A DNA stretch of 64,000 nt from Sphingopyxis panaciterrulae (GCF_014199295.1 NZ_JACIJH010000005.1:1-64000); one strand, 5' to 3'; counted from the stretch's first letter, positions 23,854 to 33,240 are shown. Numbers and translations are program-made. The notes: generated from the sequence alone by a model not told the origin.

Positions 23854-25371
23854 ATGAGCTGGAAAAAGGAAGTCGACGAGCTCGCCGCGCGGCGGGCGAT
23901 GGCCGAGACGATGGGCGGGGCCGAGAAGGTCGCGCGCCAGCACAGCCGGGGCAAGATGGACGCGCGGGCGCGGCTCGATGCGATCGTCGATCCGGGCAGC
24001 TTTCGCGAGATCGGCAAGATCGCGGGGCGGGGGACCTATGGCCCCGATGGCGCGCTGGAGGATCTGGCGGCGAGCAATTTCATCTTCGGGCGCGCGAATA
24101 TCGACGGGCGGCCGGTCGTGGCCTCGGCCGACGATTTCACCGTGCGTGGCGGCGCGGCCGATGCGGCGCTGCACCGCAAGTTCATCCAGTGCGAGGCGAT
24201 GGCGCACGAATATCGCCTGCCGCTGATCCGCATGATCGACGGTACCGGCGGCGGCGGGTCGGTCAGGACGCTGGAGGATATGGGCTATACCTATATCCCG
24301 CATGTTCCGGGCTGGGACCAGGTCATCGCCAATCTCGACACGGTGCCGGTGGTGGCGCTGGCGCTGGGGCCGACGGCGGGGCTGGGCGCGGCGCGGGTGG
24401 TGGCGAGCCACTACAGCATCATGGTGCGCGGGCTGTCGCAACTGTTCGCGGCGGGCCCGGCGGTGGCGGCGGCGATCGGCGACACGCTCGACCGCGAGGA
24501 ACTGGGCGGCAGCGACGTCCATACGCGCAACGGCGTGGTCGACGACGAGGTGGGATCAGAGGCCGAGGCGTTCGCGGCGGCGCGGCGCTTCCTGTCCTAT
24601 CTGCCCGCGTCGATCCACGAGCGCGCGGCGCGGACCGCGTGCGACGATCCGGTCGACCGGCGCGAGGAGGCCCTGCTGTCGGCGGTGCCGCGCGCGGCGA
24701 AACAGGTCTATTCGATGCGGCGCATCGCCGAGGCGGTGTTCGACCGGAGCAGCGTCTTCGAGATGGGCGGGCGCTGGGGGCGGGCGGTCATCACCGCCTT
24801 CGCGCGGCTCGACGGCTGGCCGGTCGCGGTGCTGGCGAGCGATCCCTCCTATCTCGGCGGATCGTGGGACGCGAAGACGAGCGAGAAGGCAGAGCGCTTC
24901 GTGAAGCTGGCCGACCAGTTCCGGCTGCCGATCGTCCATCTGGTCGACAATCCGGGCTTCATGATCGGCGGCGAGGCCGAGCGGACGGGGACGATCCGCT
25001 ATGGCGTGCAGGCGATGAACGCCATCTATCGCGCGACGGTGCCGCTCGCGTCGGTCGTGGTGCGGCGCGCCTATGGCATCGCGGGGAGCGCGATGTCGAA
25101 CGCCGAGCGCTTTCAGTATCGTTTCGCCTGGCCGTCGGGCGACTGGGGTAGCCTGCCGATCGAGGGCGGGGTCGAGGTCGCCTACAAGAGCGAACTGGAG
25201 GCGGCCGCGGACCCGGCGGCGCATCTGGAGGCGATCAGGGAGCGGCTGAACCGGGTGCGCTCGCCGTTCCGGACGGCGGAGAAATTCGGGGTCGAGGATA
25301 TCATCGACCCGCGCGATACGCGGCCCTTGCTGTGCGAGTTCGCGGAACTGGCTTGGCGCGTGCTTCAATAA
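23854..25371 (+). CDS. Acyl-CoA carboxylase carboxyltransferase (beta) subunit
   Basis: The 505-residue protein belongs to the biotin-dependent carboxyltransferases that move CO2 from carboxybiotin to acyl-CoAs such as acetyl-, propionyl- or geranyl-CoA. Visible features are the N-terminal RQHSRGKMDARARLDAIVD, VASADDFTVRGGAAD, RMIDGTGGGGSVRTLE, SGAAD-like LGPTAGLGAARV, the dominant second crotonase fold LVDNPGFMIGGEAERTG, and RRAYGIAGSAMSN. No biotin carboxylase or biotin carrier gene is next to it, so its partner must lie elsewhere. It is divergent from the thioredoxin-like gene. Confidence 0.9.
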   Translation: MSWKKEVDELAARRAMAETMGGAEKVARQHSRGKMDARARLDAIVDPGSFREIGKIAGRGTYGPDGALEDLAASNFIFGRANIDGRPVVASADDFTVRGGAADAALHRKFIQCEAMAHEYRLPLIRMIDGTGGGGSVRTLEDMGYTYIPHVPGWDQVIANLDTVPVVALALGPTAGLGAARVVASHYSIMVRGLSQLFAAGPAVAAAIGDTLDREELGGSDVHTRNGVVDDEVGSEAEAFAAARRFLSYLPASIHERAARTACDDPVDRREEALLSAVPRAAKQVYSMRRIAEAVFDRSSVFEMGGRWGRAVITAFARLDGWPVAVLASDPSYLGGSWDAKTSEKAERFVKLADQFRLPIVHLVDNPGFMIGGEAERTGTIRYGVQAMNAIYRATVPLASVVVRRAYGIAGSAMSNAERFQYRFAWPSGDWGSLPIEGGVEVAYKSELEAAADPAAHLEAIRERLNRVRSPFRTAEKFGVEDIIDPRDTRPLLCEFAELAWRVLQ

Positions 25372-25374
25372 GCT

Positions 25375-25450
25375 CGTCATTGCGAGCGAAGCGAAGCAAT
25401 CCAGGGCGGTTCACGCCGCTCTGGATTGCTTCGCTTCGCTCGCAATGACG
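25375..25450. repeat. Family B palindromic repeat, copy 3
   Basis: CGTCATTGCGAGCGAAGCG and CGCTTCGCTCGCAATGACG are exact arms, and the inner AATCCAGGGCGG pairs with CCGCTCTGGATT. The unit is a 76-base almost perfect palindrome filling the gap between convergent genes. Confidence 0.95.
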
Positions 25451-25454
25451 GTAT

Positions 25455-26315
25455 TCACCCCTCGACATTCCCGCGATAGCGCCGACTGCCGCGCAGCGTG
25501 TCGCCGCCTTGGGTCTCGACGTCGAAATCGCCGCTCTTGTGGGTGACGACGCGGCGCACCGCGGCGCGGCGGACGAGGCGGCTGCGGTGGATGCGGGCGA
25601 AGGCGGGGCCGAGTTCGGCCTCGACGGCGCTCAGCGTCGCGCGGTGGAGCAGGCGTTCGCCGCGCCACGCGATCTCGACATAATTGCCCGCCGCCGCGAC
25701 ATGCTCGATCTCGTCGATGGGAAGATGGTGGGTGACCGACCCGTCGCCGATCGCGAGCGTGCGCCGTTCGGACGACGCGGCGGGCGGGGCGGCGTAGCGC
25801 GCGACGAGCCACTGGACGAGAAAGAGGATGAAGACGAGCTCGACATAGGCCGACAGGTCCTTGCGAAACTCGTAGAGGATCGGCGATCCGTCGGGCGCGT
25901 TGAAGTGATAGTCGATGCCCATCATCCACCAGAGCGCGGTGCGGAAGGCGACCATCAGCGCGATATGCCCGAGCGAGACCGGGATCGCGAGCAGCGCGTG
26001 GATCAGGGCCGTGGCGGGCAGGGGAACGCGCGGCGGGCGGATATACCGGACCGCGAACCAGCAGGGAATCATCACGATCGCCCAGGCGACGAGGCTGCTG
26101 CCTTCGAGCATCCAGGCGATCGTCGGCGAGGTGGCGAGGCCGGCGCCCTCGCGGTCGGCGATGTAGGAATAGACGTTGGCGGCGATGCGGACGAGCCCGA
26201 AGAGGAAGATCGCGCTCAGCAGCAGCGCGGTGAGCGCGCGGGCGCTGAGGCCGCCAGTGGGGCCGCTCGTCCCGGCTGCGCCGCCGCTCGTCCCTTGTGC
26301 CTGCCTGTCCGTCAC
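25455..26315 (-). CDS. Membrane-bound LytTR-family transcriptional regulator
   Basis: A 286-residue protein with four membrane helices (about residues 27-47, 67-90, 102-124 and 155-173) and a C-terminal LytTR DNA-binding domain (IDEIEHVAAAGNYVEI, RIHRSRLVRRAAVRRV, GDTLRGSRRYRGNV). The membrane part probably senses a signal, and the LytTR part binds DNA. The start is GTG after GGAGCCGAT. It is divergent from an acyltransferase gene 92 bases away, which is its likely target. No receiver domain is present. Confidence 0.9.
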   Translation of the reverse strand: MTDRQAQGTSGGAAGTSGPTGGLSARALTALLLSAIFLFGLVRIAANVYSYIADREGAGLATSPTIAWMLEGSSLVAWAIVMIPCWFAVRYIRPPRVPLPATALIHALLAIPVSLGHIALMVAFRTALWWMMGIDYHFNAPDGSPILYEFRKDLSAYVELVFILFLVQWLVARYAAPPAASSERRTLAIGDGSVTHHLPIDEIEHVAAAGNYVEIAWRGERLLHRATLSAVEAELGPAFARIHRSRLVRRAAVRRVVTHKSGDFDVETQGGDTLRGSRRYRGNVEG

Positions 26316-26407
26316 ATCGGCTCCGCGTCTCGTCCCGCCGGGATCGTCCGCCGGTCGCCCTTTCGATTAGCGGCTGCGACGGAAACCGGCAAAGGAGATT
26401 CGGCGCG

Positions 26408-27544
26408 ATGACCATGACGCGACATTATGGAATGGACTGGCTGCGGATCGGCGCCTTCGCGCTGCTGATCCTCTATCATATCGGCATGTATTTCGTGCCG
26501 TGGGGGTGGCACGTCAAGACGCCGCGGCCGATGGACTGGGTGCAGATCCCGATGATGGCGACGAACAGCTGGCGGCTGCCGCTGCTGTTTCTCGTCTCGG
26601 GCTATGCGAGCGCGGCGCTGTTCGCGAAGCTGGGCGGGCCGGGCGCCTTCCTGCGCTCGCGCGCGGCGCGGCTGCTGATCCCGCTCGCCTTCGGCATGAT
26701 CGTCGTCATCCCGGTGCAGCCGTGGATCGAGCTGGTCACCCAGTATGGCTATGCCGCGAGCTTCGCGCATTTCTGGGCGCATGATTATTTCCGCTTCGGG
26801 ACGCTCGAGGGGATCGTGCTGCCGACGTGGCAGCATCTGTGGTTCGTCGTCTATCTCTTTGTTTATACGCTGCTCGCGGTGCTGCTGCTCCTGCTGGTGC
26901 CCGAAGCGGCGCGGGCGCGGATCACCGACGTCGCGGCGCGGCTGCTCGGCGGCTGGGGGATATTGGTCCTGCCGCTGGCGGCGTGGATGGCGATCCTGTT
27001 CGCCTTTCCCGGCTATCGCGAGACGCACGCGCTGTTCGACGACGGGCCGAACCATCTTCACTATCTGGTGCCCTTCTTCACCGGCTGGCTGCTGCGCGTG
27101 CGGCCGGTGCTGTTCCTGGCGGTGGCGCGCTGCTGGCGGACGGCGGCGGGGCTCGCGGTCGTGGCCTATGCCACTGTGGCGTGGGCGATCTGGGCGTCGC
27201 CCGGCGAGGGGCCGCCGCCGGTGGGGGTCGTGACCTGGTTCATGGCCGTGCGGCTGGTGCAGGGCTGGGCGGCGATCGTCGCGCTGGTCGGGATCGCCGA
27301 CTGCTTCTGGAACCGCGACCATGCGAGGCGCCCGATGCTCGCCGAGGCGGTGTTCCCCTTTTACATCATCCACCAGACGGTGATCGTGCTCGTCGGATAT
27401 TGGCTGCTGCTCGGCGGAGTGGGGCCGGCCGCCTCCTTCCCGATCCTGGTCGCGGCGACGGTCGCGGGATGCTGGGCCTTCTATCTCGGCGGGCGGCGGA
27501 TCGGCTGGCTGCGGCCGCTGATCGGGCTGCAGCGGCGCGCGTGA
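26408..27544 (+). CDS. Acyltransferase-3-family membrane protein
   Basis: A 378-residue membrane protein with about ten helices of the acyltransferase-3 (OafA/NodX-like) family, which acylates sugars, glycans or lipids at the membrane. The start, YGMDWLRIGAFALLILYHIGMYFVPW in the N-terminal 32 residues, shows the conserved histidine in helix one. FLVSGYASAALF and FPFYIIHQTVIV are further family motifs. AAGGAGA precedes the start. It is paired head-to-head with a membrane LytTR regulator. A role in modifying the glycosphingolipid or exopolysaccharide surface is inference. Confidence 0.88.
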   Translation: MTMTRHYGMDWLRIGAFALLILYHIGMYFVPWGWHVKTPRPMDWVQIPMMATNSWRLPLLFLVSGYASAALFAKLGGPGAFLRSRAARLLIPLAFGMIVVIPVQPWIELVTQYGYAASFAHFWAHDYFRFGTLEGIVLPTWQHLWFVVYLFVYTLLAVLLLLLVPEAARARITDVAARLLGGWGILVLPLAAWMAILFAFPGYRETHALFDDGPNHLHYLVPFFTGWLLRVRPVLFLAVARCWRTAAGLAVVAYATVAWAIWASPGEGPPPVGVVTWFMAVRLVQGWAAIVALVGIADCFWNRDHARRPMLAEAVFPFYIIHQTVIVLVGYWLLLGGVGPAASFPILVAATVAGCWAFYLGGRRIGWLRPLIGLQRRA

Positions 27545-27599
27545 CAGGCGCTCGGCCGTGTGGCAGCCTGTCGCGAGCTGGAGAGCGAGGAGAGGTGGC

Positions 27600-27797
27600 A
27601 TGGGGTTCGTCAAGGGGCTGGCGACGATCGTCGGCATCGCGGCGGTGCTGATGGGGCTGCTGTGGATATTGCAGGGACTGGACGTCGTGCGCTGGCCCGC
27701 GAGCAGCTTCATGCTCGGCGAGCGGGTGTGGACACGCAACGGCGCGATCCTCGCGGTCGTCGGCGCGCTGCTGATCTGGGCCGGGCGGCGGCGGTGA
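27600..27797 (+). CDS. Small two-helix membrane protein
   Basis: A 65-residue inner-membrane protein with two hydrophobic helices (about residues 7-27 and 47-61) joined by VRWPASSFMLGERVWTRNG. GCGAGGAGAGG precedes the ATG at 27600. Proteins with the same GLLWILQG start and RWPASSFM loop appear to be common in alphaproteobacteria, with no known function. It follows the acyltransferase by 55 bases and may share its transcript. Confidence 0.75.
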   Translation: MGFVKGLATIVGIAAVLMGLLWILQGLDVVRWPASSFMLGERVWTRNGAILAVVGALLIWAGRRR

Positions 27798-27806
27798 GTG
27801 CTATCG

Positions 27807-27820
27807 ACTACAAATGTAGT
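27807..27820. promoter_or_regulatory. Putative BlaI/MecI-type operator upstream of the S41 peptidase
   Basis: ACTACA-AA-TGTAGT is a perfect 6-bp-arm dyad with the TACA-N2-TGTA core used by BlaI/MecI/CopY repressors. It lies 61 bases before the peptidase ATG and about 16 bases upstream of a TATGAT -10 candidate (27837-27842), where it would overlap the -35 region. Confidence 0.55.
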
Positions 27821-27881
27821 TGATCCGTATCGAAGATATGATACGCCTTGGGCCGACCGGGAGTCGTGCTGGAGGTTTGTC

Positions 27882-28976
27882 ATGAGTCGATCGCGCCTGA
27901 TCCTGTCCGCGCTGCTGCTCGCCGTGAGCGGCGCCGCGCTTTCCGCCCCGGCGACGCCGGCCGCCGCCGAGGAGGCCGAGGCGGACGCCAATGCCGTCGC
28001 CGAACGCTATGCGACGCTGCTCGAGCGCGACTATGTCTATCCCGAGACGGGCCAGCGCTACGCCGCCGCGATCCGCGCCGGCATCGTGGCGGGGCGCTAT
28101 GCGCCGCTGGCGGGCGCGGCACTCGCCCGTGCGCTCGACGCCGACGTGAATGCGGTGCAGCCCGACGGGCATCTGCACGTCCGTCCGCCCGAGGGCGCCG
28201 CGCCGCCGCCGGACGCCCATCCCGGCAAGCCGCGCGGGCCGAAGCCGCCGGTCGAGCAGGCGGGGTGGATCGCGCCGGGGATCGCCTTCATCCGCTTCAA
28301 CCTGTTTCCCGACGATGCGGCGGTGACCGCGACGGCGGCGACATTCATGGCCGACCATGCCGATGCCAGGGCGATCGTCTTCGATATCCGCACCAACGGC
28401 GGCGGCGGGATCGAGCAGATGAACGTCATCTTTCCCTGGCTGTTCGACAGGCCGACACGGCTCGTCACCATGGCGACGCGCGCGTCGGTCGACGAATCGG
28501 GCGAGGGACCGCTGGACGAGGATGTCGGGTTGCGGCTGGTCGCGGGCGATCCCGGCATGGTGACGCGCGAGCATTGGGTGACGCCGAACGGCGACGCGCG
28601 GCTGCGCGACGCGAAAGTCTATGTGCTGACGTCGGGAGGGACCGGATCGGCGGCCGAGCATTTCGCGCTGGCGATGAAGCACACGCGCCGCGGCGTGCTG
28701 GTGGGCAGCGCGACCGGCGGCGCCAATCATTTCGGGCGCGGCGAGTCATTGGGCGGGGGCTTTCAGGCCTTCATCCCGGTCGGGCGGACCTATGATCCGG
28801 TGACCGGCGAGGATTGGGAAGGCGACGGGGTGCAGCCCGACATCGCGGTCGCGCCCGCCGACGCGCTGGTGCGGGTGCTGACCGACCTGGGGGTCGCGGT
28901 GGACGCGGCGCAGCGGCTGTCGGACGCGCACCGGCCGGCGTGGCCGATGGAACGGCCGCGGCGGCGGGCGTCCTGA
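27882..28976 (+). CDS. Exported S41-family (C-terminal processing-like) peptidase
   Basis: A 364-residue secreted or periplasmic serine peptidase. The signal peptide is residues 1-28 (MSRSRLILSALLLAVSGAALS...). A helical N-domain (ATLLERDYVYPETGQRYAAA) is followed by the S41 core: VFDIRTNGGGGIEQMNV, LTSGGTGSAAEHFALAMKHT with the catalytic Ser, and VLVGSATGGANHFG. The PDZ domain found in many CtpA proteins is not seen, so this is the interphotoreceptor-retinoid-binding-like type. CTGGAGG precedes the start. A BlaI/MecI-like operator lies upstream, and no repressor gene is in the window. Confidence 0.9.
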   Translation: MSRSRLILSALLLAVSGAALSAPATPAAAEEAEADANAVAERYATLLERDYVYPETGQRYAAAIRAGIVAGRYAPLAGAALARALDADVNAVQPDGHLHVRPPEGAAPPPDAHPGKPRGPKPPVEQAGWIAPGIAFIRFNLFPDDAAVTATAATFMADHADARAIVFDIRTNGGGGIEQMNVIFPWLFDRPTRLVTMATRASVDESGEGPLDEDVGLRLVAGDPGMVTREHWVTPNGDARLRDAKVYVLTSGGTGSAAEHFALAMKHTRRGVLVGSATGGANHFGRGESLGGGFQAFIPVGRTYDPVTGEDWEGDGVQPDIAVAPADALVRVLTDLGVAVDAAQRLSDAHRPAWPMERPRRRAS

Positions 28977-28988
28977 GCGGGCTGGACC

Positions 28989-31490
28989 CTAGAGGCTCCG
29001 CAAGGCGCGGGCGGGGCGGGCCGACAGCAGGGGCCAGCTTCCCGCCATGCCGATCAGGAAGGACAGGCCGGCGCCGCCCGCCAGCGTCAGGCCGACGATC
29101 AGCGGGTCGGGGGCGAAGGCGAAGTCGAAGATCTGCGTCACGACATACCAGGCGGCGGCCAGCCCGAGCCCGAGCGCCATCACCGCGAGGACCAGCGCCA
29201 ATAGGCCATATTCCACCCCCTGCGCCCCCAGTATCTGCCCGCGCGTCGCGCCGAGCAGCTTGAGGATCACGCTGTCGTAGACGCGCCGCTCGCGGCTCGC
29301 GGCGATGGCGCCGATCAGCACGGCGATGCCGGCGAGGATCGCGATGCTGGCGGCGGCGGCGATCGCGCGGGCCATCTGGGTGAGCAGGTCGGTGACCTGG
29401 CTGACCACATCGCGCACCGCGATCAGCGAGGCGGAGGGGAAGGCGCGCGGAATGGCGCGCGCGAGCGCGGTCTCGGCCTGCGGTCCGACCGCGACCGTCG
29501 CGACCATGTTGTGCGGGGCCGCGTCGAAGGCGCCCGGCGAGAAGACGAGCACATAGTTGAGGCCGAAATTGTCCCACTCGACGGTGCGGAAGGAGGCGAC
29601 CTTCGCCTGCACCTCGACGCCGAGGATGTTGACGGTCAGCGTGTCGCCGAGCGCGAGGCCGAGCGATGCCGCCACCTGTTGCTCGACGCTGACCAGCGGC
29701 GGCCCGTGATAGTCGGCGGGCCACCATTGCCCGCCGGCGAGCGTGCTGCCCTTTGGCAGCGCCGGGCTGTAGGTCAGGCCGCGGTCGCCGCGCAGCACCC
29801 ACGCGCCTTCGGGCAGCTCGGCGAGCTCGTCGACGCGCTGGCCCGCATATTCGGCGATGCGCCCGCGCAGCGCCGGGATCAGGTTGACCTCGGCCGACGG
29901 GTCGGCCCCGGCCACCATCGCGCGGAAGCGCGCCGCGCCGTCCCGCGGAATGTCGAGGACGAAGAAGCTCGGCGCGCGCTGCGGCACGGTGCGCGCGATT
30001 TCGGCGGTGATGCTGGTCTGGATCGCGGCGAGCGCGACGAACAGGGTCAGCCCGAGCCCGAGCGCAACGACGAGCGCCCCGGTCGCCGCGCCCGGCCGGT
30101 GGAGGTTGGCGAGCGCGAGGCGAAGCAGCGGGCGGCGGGGGCGCGGCAGGCGGCTCGCGACGCGGCGCACCGCCCAGCCGAGTCCGACGAGGAGCAGGAG
30201 CAGCCCCGCCGCCGCGCCGACGAAGCCGAGCGCGAACAGCGGTTCGCGCGCGGTGCCGACCGCGAGCGCGACGATCGCCGCCAGCGCCGCGCCGACCGCG
30301 AGCAGCGTGCGCGGTTCGGGCCGGGCGAGCCCGTCGACGGTGGCGCGAAACAGTCCCGCCGCCGGCACCCGCCGCGCCGCCGCGAGCGGGGGCAGGGCAA
30401 AGGCGATGGCGATCAGCAGGCCATAGGCGGCGCTGACCGCCAGCGGCAACGGGTAGACGGCGAGCCCCGGCTTGACCGGCAATGCGTCGCCCGCGACCAT
30501 GGTGATGAGCGTCGGGGCGAGCGCCCCGACGACCAGCCCGGCGGCGATCGCGACGGCGGCGACGGTCAGGATCTGCAAGCCATAGATGCGCATCACCGCG
30601 GCGCTGTCGGCGCCCAATATCTTCAGCGTCGCGAGGCCGGGCCGCTTGCCCGCCAGATAGCTGGCGACCCCGTTGCCGACGCCGATGCCGGCGATGACCA
30701 GCGCGGCGAGCCCGACCAGCGACAGAAACTGCCCCATCCGTTCGATGAAGCGCCGCGTTCCGGGCGCGCCGTTGCTGCGGTCGCTTACGTCCCATCCCGC
30801 ATCGGGGAATGCGGCGGTCAGCCGCTTGCCCACCGCCGCGGGATCGGTGCCCGCTGGCAGGCGGACGCGATATTTGCTCTGATAGAGGCTGCCCGGCTGG
30901 ATCAGCCGCGTCGCGGGCAGGTCGCCCATGCCGATGATCGCCACCGGGCCGAGGGTGAAGCCTTCGCCGAGCCGGTCGGGTTCGTCGGCGATGACGCCGT
31001 CGACGCGGAATGTTTTTTCGCCGAACGTCATGCGCGATCCGGTTTTCAGCGCGAGGCGGGAGGCGAGGTCGGCGCCGATCCAGACGCCGCCGGGTGGCGG
31101 CGGGCCGCGCCGTGCGCCGCTGACGAGCCGCATCGTGCCGTAGAGCGGATAGGCGGCGTCGACCGCCTTCAGTTCGGCGAGCAGCGCGTCGCCGCCGGGC
31201 GTATTCGCCATTGCGCGCATCCGTACCGTCGCCGAGGTATCGCCGGCGCGGCGGAAGGCGGCGAGTTCGGCGGGCGCCGCCTCGCGCTGGGGTAGCTCGA
31301 ACTCGACGTCGCCGCCGAGGATGGTCTGCCCGCGCGCTTCCAGCTCGGCGGTGATGCCGCGCGTCAGGCTGCCGATCGCGGCGAGGGTGGCGACGCCGAG
31401 GAACAGGCACAGTGCGAGCAGCCGCAGCCCGCGAATCCGTGCCGCCAGATCGCGCCGCGCGATCCGCCAGAGCGTGGCGAGGGGGATCAT
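28989..31490 (-). CDS. ybbP: ABC transporter permease YbbP-like (FtsX family)
   Basis: An 833-residue membrane protein of the MacB/FtsX permease type in a tandem arrangement: one N-terminal helix, a large periplasmic domain, about four helices, a fused second half with another periplasmic domain, and three final helices. It is the permease of the YbbAP system, linked to lipid or lipoprotein handling and encoded next to tesA in many proteobacteria, as here. The start at 31490 begins [15 protein letters not shown] after GGAGGG. The in-frame sequence upstream of it is a family A repeat and not coding. It is separated from ybbA by that repeat. Confidence 0.92.
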   Translation of the reverse strand: MIPLATLWRIARRDLAARIRGLRLLALCLFLGVATLAAIGSLTRGITAELEARGQTILGGDVEFELPQREAAPAELAAFRRAGDTSATVRMRAMANTPGGDALLAELKAVDAAYPLYGTMRLVSGARRGPPPPGGVWIGADLASRLALKTGSRMTFGEKTFRVDGVIADEPDRLGEGFTLGPVAIIGMGDLPATRLIQPGSLYQSKYRVRLPAGTDPAAVGKRLTAAFPDAGWDVSDRSNGAPGTRRFIERMGQFLSLVGLAALVIAGIGVGNGVASYLAGKRPGLATLKILGADSAAVMRIYGLQILTVAAVAIAAGLVVGALAPTLITMVAGDALPVKPGLAVYPLPLAVSAAYGLLIAIAFALPPLAAARRVPAAGLFRATVDGLARPEPRTLLAVGAALAAIVALAVGTAREPLFALGFVGAAAGLLLLLVGLGWAVRRVASRLPRPRRPLLRLALANLHRPGAATGALVVALGLGLTLFVALAAIQTSITAEIARTVPQRAPSFFVLDIPRDGAARFRAMVAGADPSAEVNLIPALRGRIAEYAGQRVDELAELPEGAWVLRGDRGLTYSPALPKGSTLAGGQWWPADYHGPPLVSVEQQVAASLGLALGDTLTVNILGVEVQAKVASFRTVEWDNFGLNYVLVFSPGAFDAAPHNMVATVAVGPQAETALARAIPRAFPSASLIAVRDVVSQVTDLLTQMARAIAAAASIAILAGIAVLIGAIAASRERRVYDSVILKLLGATRGQILGAQGVEYGLLALVLAVMALGLGLAAAWYVVTQIFDFAFAPDPLIVGLTLAGGAGLSFLIGMAGSWPLLSARPARALRSL

Positions 31491-31510
31491 CGGAACGAGC
31501 CCTCCTTGGC

Positions 31511-31643
31511 CCGTTCGTGTCGAGCCCTTCGACTGCCCGCAGGGCGGGCGCTCAGGATAAACTTCGGCCTTTGGCCGAAGTCGAGACACCCGACGGCCTT
31601 GCGCTGTGTCGATGGGTGTCTCGACTTCGCTCGACACGAACGG
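31511..31643. repeat. Family A repeat, long compound copy inside the ybbA-ybbP operon
   Basis: The outer arms CCGTTCGTGTCGAG (31511-31524) and CTCGACACGAACGG (31630-31643) are exact complements. Inside are the hairpin CTTCGGCCTTTGGCCGAAG and arms GTCGAGACACCC/GGGTGTCTCGAC. Confidence 0.92.
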
Positions 31644-31659
31644 CACTGGTAAGTTGGAT

Positions 31660-32373
31660 TCACGCCGCCCGTTCCTCGATCCGGCCGTCGTGCATGGTGA
31701 CGACGCGGTCGCAATGCTCGGCCAACTCGGGGTCGTGGGTGATGATGAGCAGGGTCGCGCCGAGCGCGGCGCGGCGGGCGAAGATCAGCTCGATGATCGC
31801 ATGGCCGGTCGCGGTGTCGAGGTTGCCGGTCGGTTCGTCGGCGAAGATGATCGCGGGCTCGCTCGCCATCGCGCGGGCGATCGCGACGCGCTGCTGCTCG
31901 CCGCCCGAAAGCTGGGCGGGATAGTGGGTCAGACGGTGGCCGAGGCCTACCGCCTCCAGTTCGCGCGCCGCGCGCTCGAAGGGGTCGGCGAGGCCCGCCA
32001 GTTCGAGCGGCACCGCGACATTTTCGAGTGCGGTCATCGTCGGCAGCAGGTGAAAGGCCTGGAGCACGATGCCGATCCGCCCGCGCCGCGCCCGCGCGAG
32101 CCCATCCTCGTCCATCGCGCCGAAATCGAGCCCGGCGACGCGGATGCTGCCGCCGTTTGCGCGCTCGAGCCCGGCGAGCACCGCCATCAGCGAGCTCTTG
32201 CCCGACCCCGACGGACCGAGCAGCGCGACCGAGGCGCCGGCCTGCACCTCGAAATCGACTCCGCGCAATATTTCGACCGGGGCCTTGTCGCTCCCTAGCG
32301 TCAGCGTCACATTATGGGCGGCGATCGCCGGTTCTGGCGCCAGAGAAATCTGGTGTCGAGGCGCGTCGGGCAA
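31660..32373 (-). CDS. ybbA: ABC transporter ATP-binding protein YbbA-like
   Basis: A 237-residue ATPase of the LolD/MacB type that powers the YbbP permease. It shows Walker A ([12 protein letters not shown]), the Q-loop ([17 protein letters not shown]), the ABC signature ([14 protein letters not shown]), Walker B ([13 protein letters not shown]) and the switch His in [10 protein letters not shown]. The likely start is a TTG at 32373, because no ATG or GTG occurs before the conserved HNVTLTLG. It is divergent from tesA with only 17 bases between the start codons, so the promoters must overlap or lie within the genes. Confidence 0.93.
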   Translation of the reverse strand: MPDAPRHQISLAPEPAIAAHNVTLTLGSDKAPVEILRGVDFEVQAGASVALLGPSGSGKSSLMAVLAGLERANGGSIRVAGLDFGAMDEDGLARARRGRIGIVLQAFHLLPTMTALENVAVPLELAGLADPFERAARELEAVGLGHRLTHYPAQLSGGEQQRVAIARAMASEPAIIFADEPTGNLDTATGHAIIELIFARRAALGATLLIITHDPELAEHCDRVVTMHDGRIEERAA

Positions 32374-32390
32374 GGAAGGACCCTTTGGAA

Positions 32391-33095
32391 ATGAAAACGG
32401 CCGGATGGCGTTCTGCCTGGATATATGGTTGCGTGCTTGCGCTTTGCCAACCGCTCGCCGCGTGCGGCGACGCGGCGGCGCCCGCCGCGAAGCAGGCGAC
32501 GAAGGCCCAGGCGTCCGCCGTCCCCGCCGACGCGCCGCTGGTCATCGCCTTCGGCGACAGCCTCTATGCCGGTTACCGGCTGGGACCCAAGGAGGGGCTG
32601 GCGCCCCAGCTTCAGGCCGCGCTCGCCGCCGACGGGGTGGCGGCGCGGGTTCAGAACGCGGGGGTTTCGGGCGACACGACCGCAGCGGGGCGGCAGCGGC
32701 TGGCCTTCGTGCTCGACCATGCGGCGAGCAAGCCCGCGCTCGTCCTGCTCGGCCTCGGCGGCAACGACATGCTGCGCGGGATCGACGCGGCCGAGACGCG
32801 CGCCAATCTCGACGCGATGCTCGCCGAGCTCAAGCGGCGCGACATTCCGGTGCTGCTGACCGGCATGGTCGCCGCGCCCAATCTGGGCGCCGATTATGCG
32901 AAGGCGTTCGACCCCATCTATTCCGAGCTGGCGACGCAATATGGCGCGAGCCTCTATCCCTTCATCCTCGACAATGTCGTGACCGACCCGTCGCTGATGC
33001 TCGACGACCATATCCACCCCAATGCCAAGGGGGTGGGGGTGATCGTGCAGGGGCTGGCGCCGCTGGTCGAGGAAGCGTTGCCGGAGGGGGAATAG
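32391..33095 (+). CDS. tesA: Arylesterase/lysophospholipase TesA-like (GDSL, SGNH hydrolase)
   Basis: The 234-residue SGNH hydrolase carries a signal sequence ending in LAAC (lipobox), so it may be a lipoprotein in the periplasm. It has block I AFGDSLYAGY (catalytic Ser), block II with Gly (NAGVSGDTT), block III GGNDMLRG, and block V DDHIHPNAKG (Asp and His). TesA enzymes cleave acyl-CoA, esters and lysophospholipids. The ATG at 32391 follows AAGGAAGGA. The head-to-head arrangement with ybbA-ybbP mirrors the tesA-ybbAP linkage known in E. coli. Confidence 0.92.
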   Translation: MKTAGWRSAWIYGCVLALCQPLAACGDAAAPAAKQATKAQASAVPADAPLVIAFGDSLYAGYRLGPKEGLAPQLQAALAADGVAARVQNAGVSGDTTAAGRQRLAFVLDHAASKPALVLLGLGGNDMLRGIDAAETRANLDAMLAELKRRDIPVLLTGMVAAPNLGADYAKAFDPIYSELATQYGASLYPFILDNVVTDPSLMLDDHIHPNAKGVGVIVQGLAPLVEEALPEGE

Positions 33096-33116
33096 TGGGG
33101 CGCGGTCAATCCGATC

Positions 33117-33204
33117 CGTTCGTGCTGAGCTTGTCGAAGCACCGTCCTTCTTCTTGCGACGTCAAAAAGAAAGAACGGCCCTTCGACAGGCTCAGGGCGA
33201 ACGG
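33117..33204. repeat. Family A palindromic repeat, copy 3
   Basis: CCGTTCGTGCTGAGCTTGTC and GACAGGCTCAGGGCGAACGG-type arms surround a loop with AAAAAGAAAGAACGG. It lies between convergent tesA and the MOSC gene. Confidence 0.9.
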
Positions 33205-33240
33205 AATTGGGGTCAGCGGGCCGATATGGAAGCCGGCGCG

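Noticed and set aside
28771..31410. 879-codon minus-strand frame overlapping ybbP
   Set aside because: Shadow frame; ybbP in the other frame has membrane helices, a start site and a conserved neighbour.
31491..31646. In-frame 5' extension of ybbP
   Set aside because: The sequence is a family A repeat; a ribosome-binding site and the family N-terminus start at 31490.
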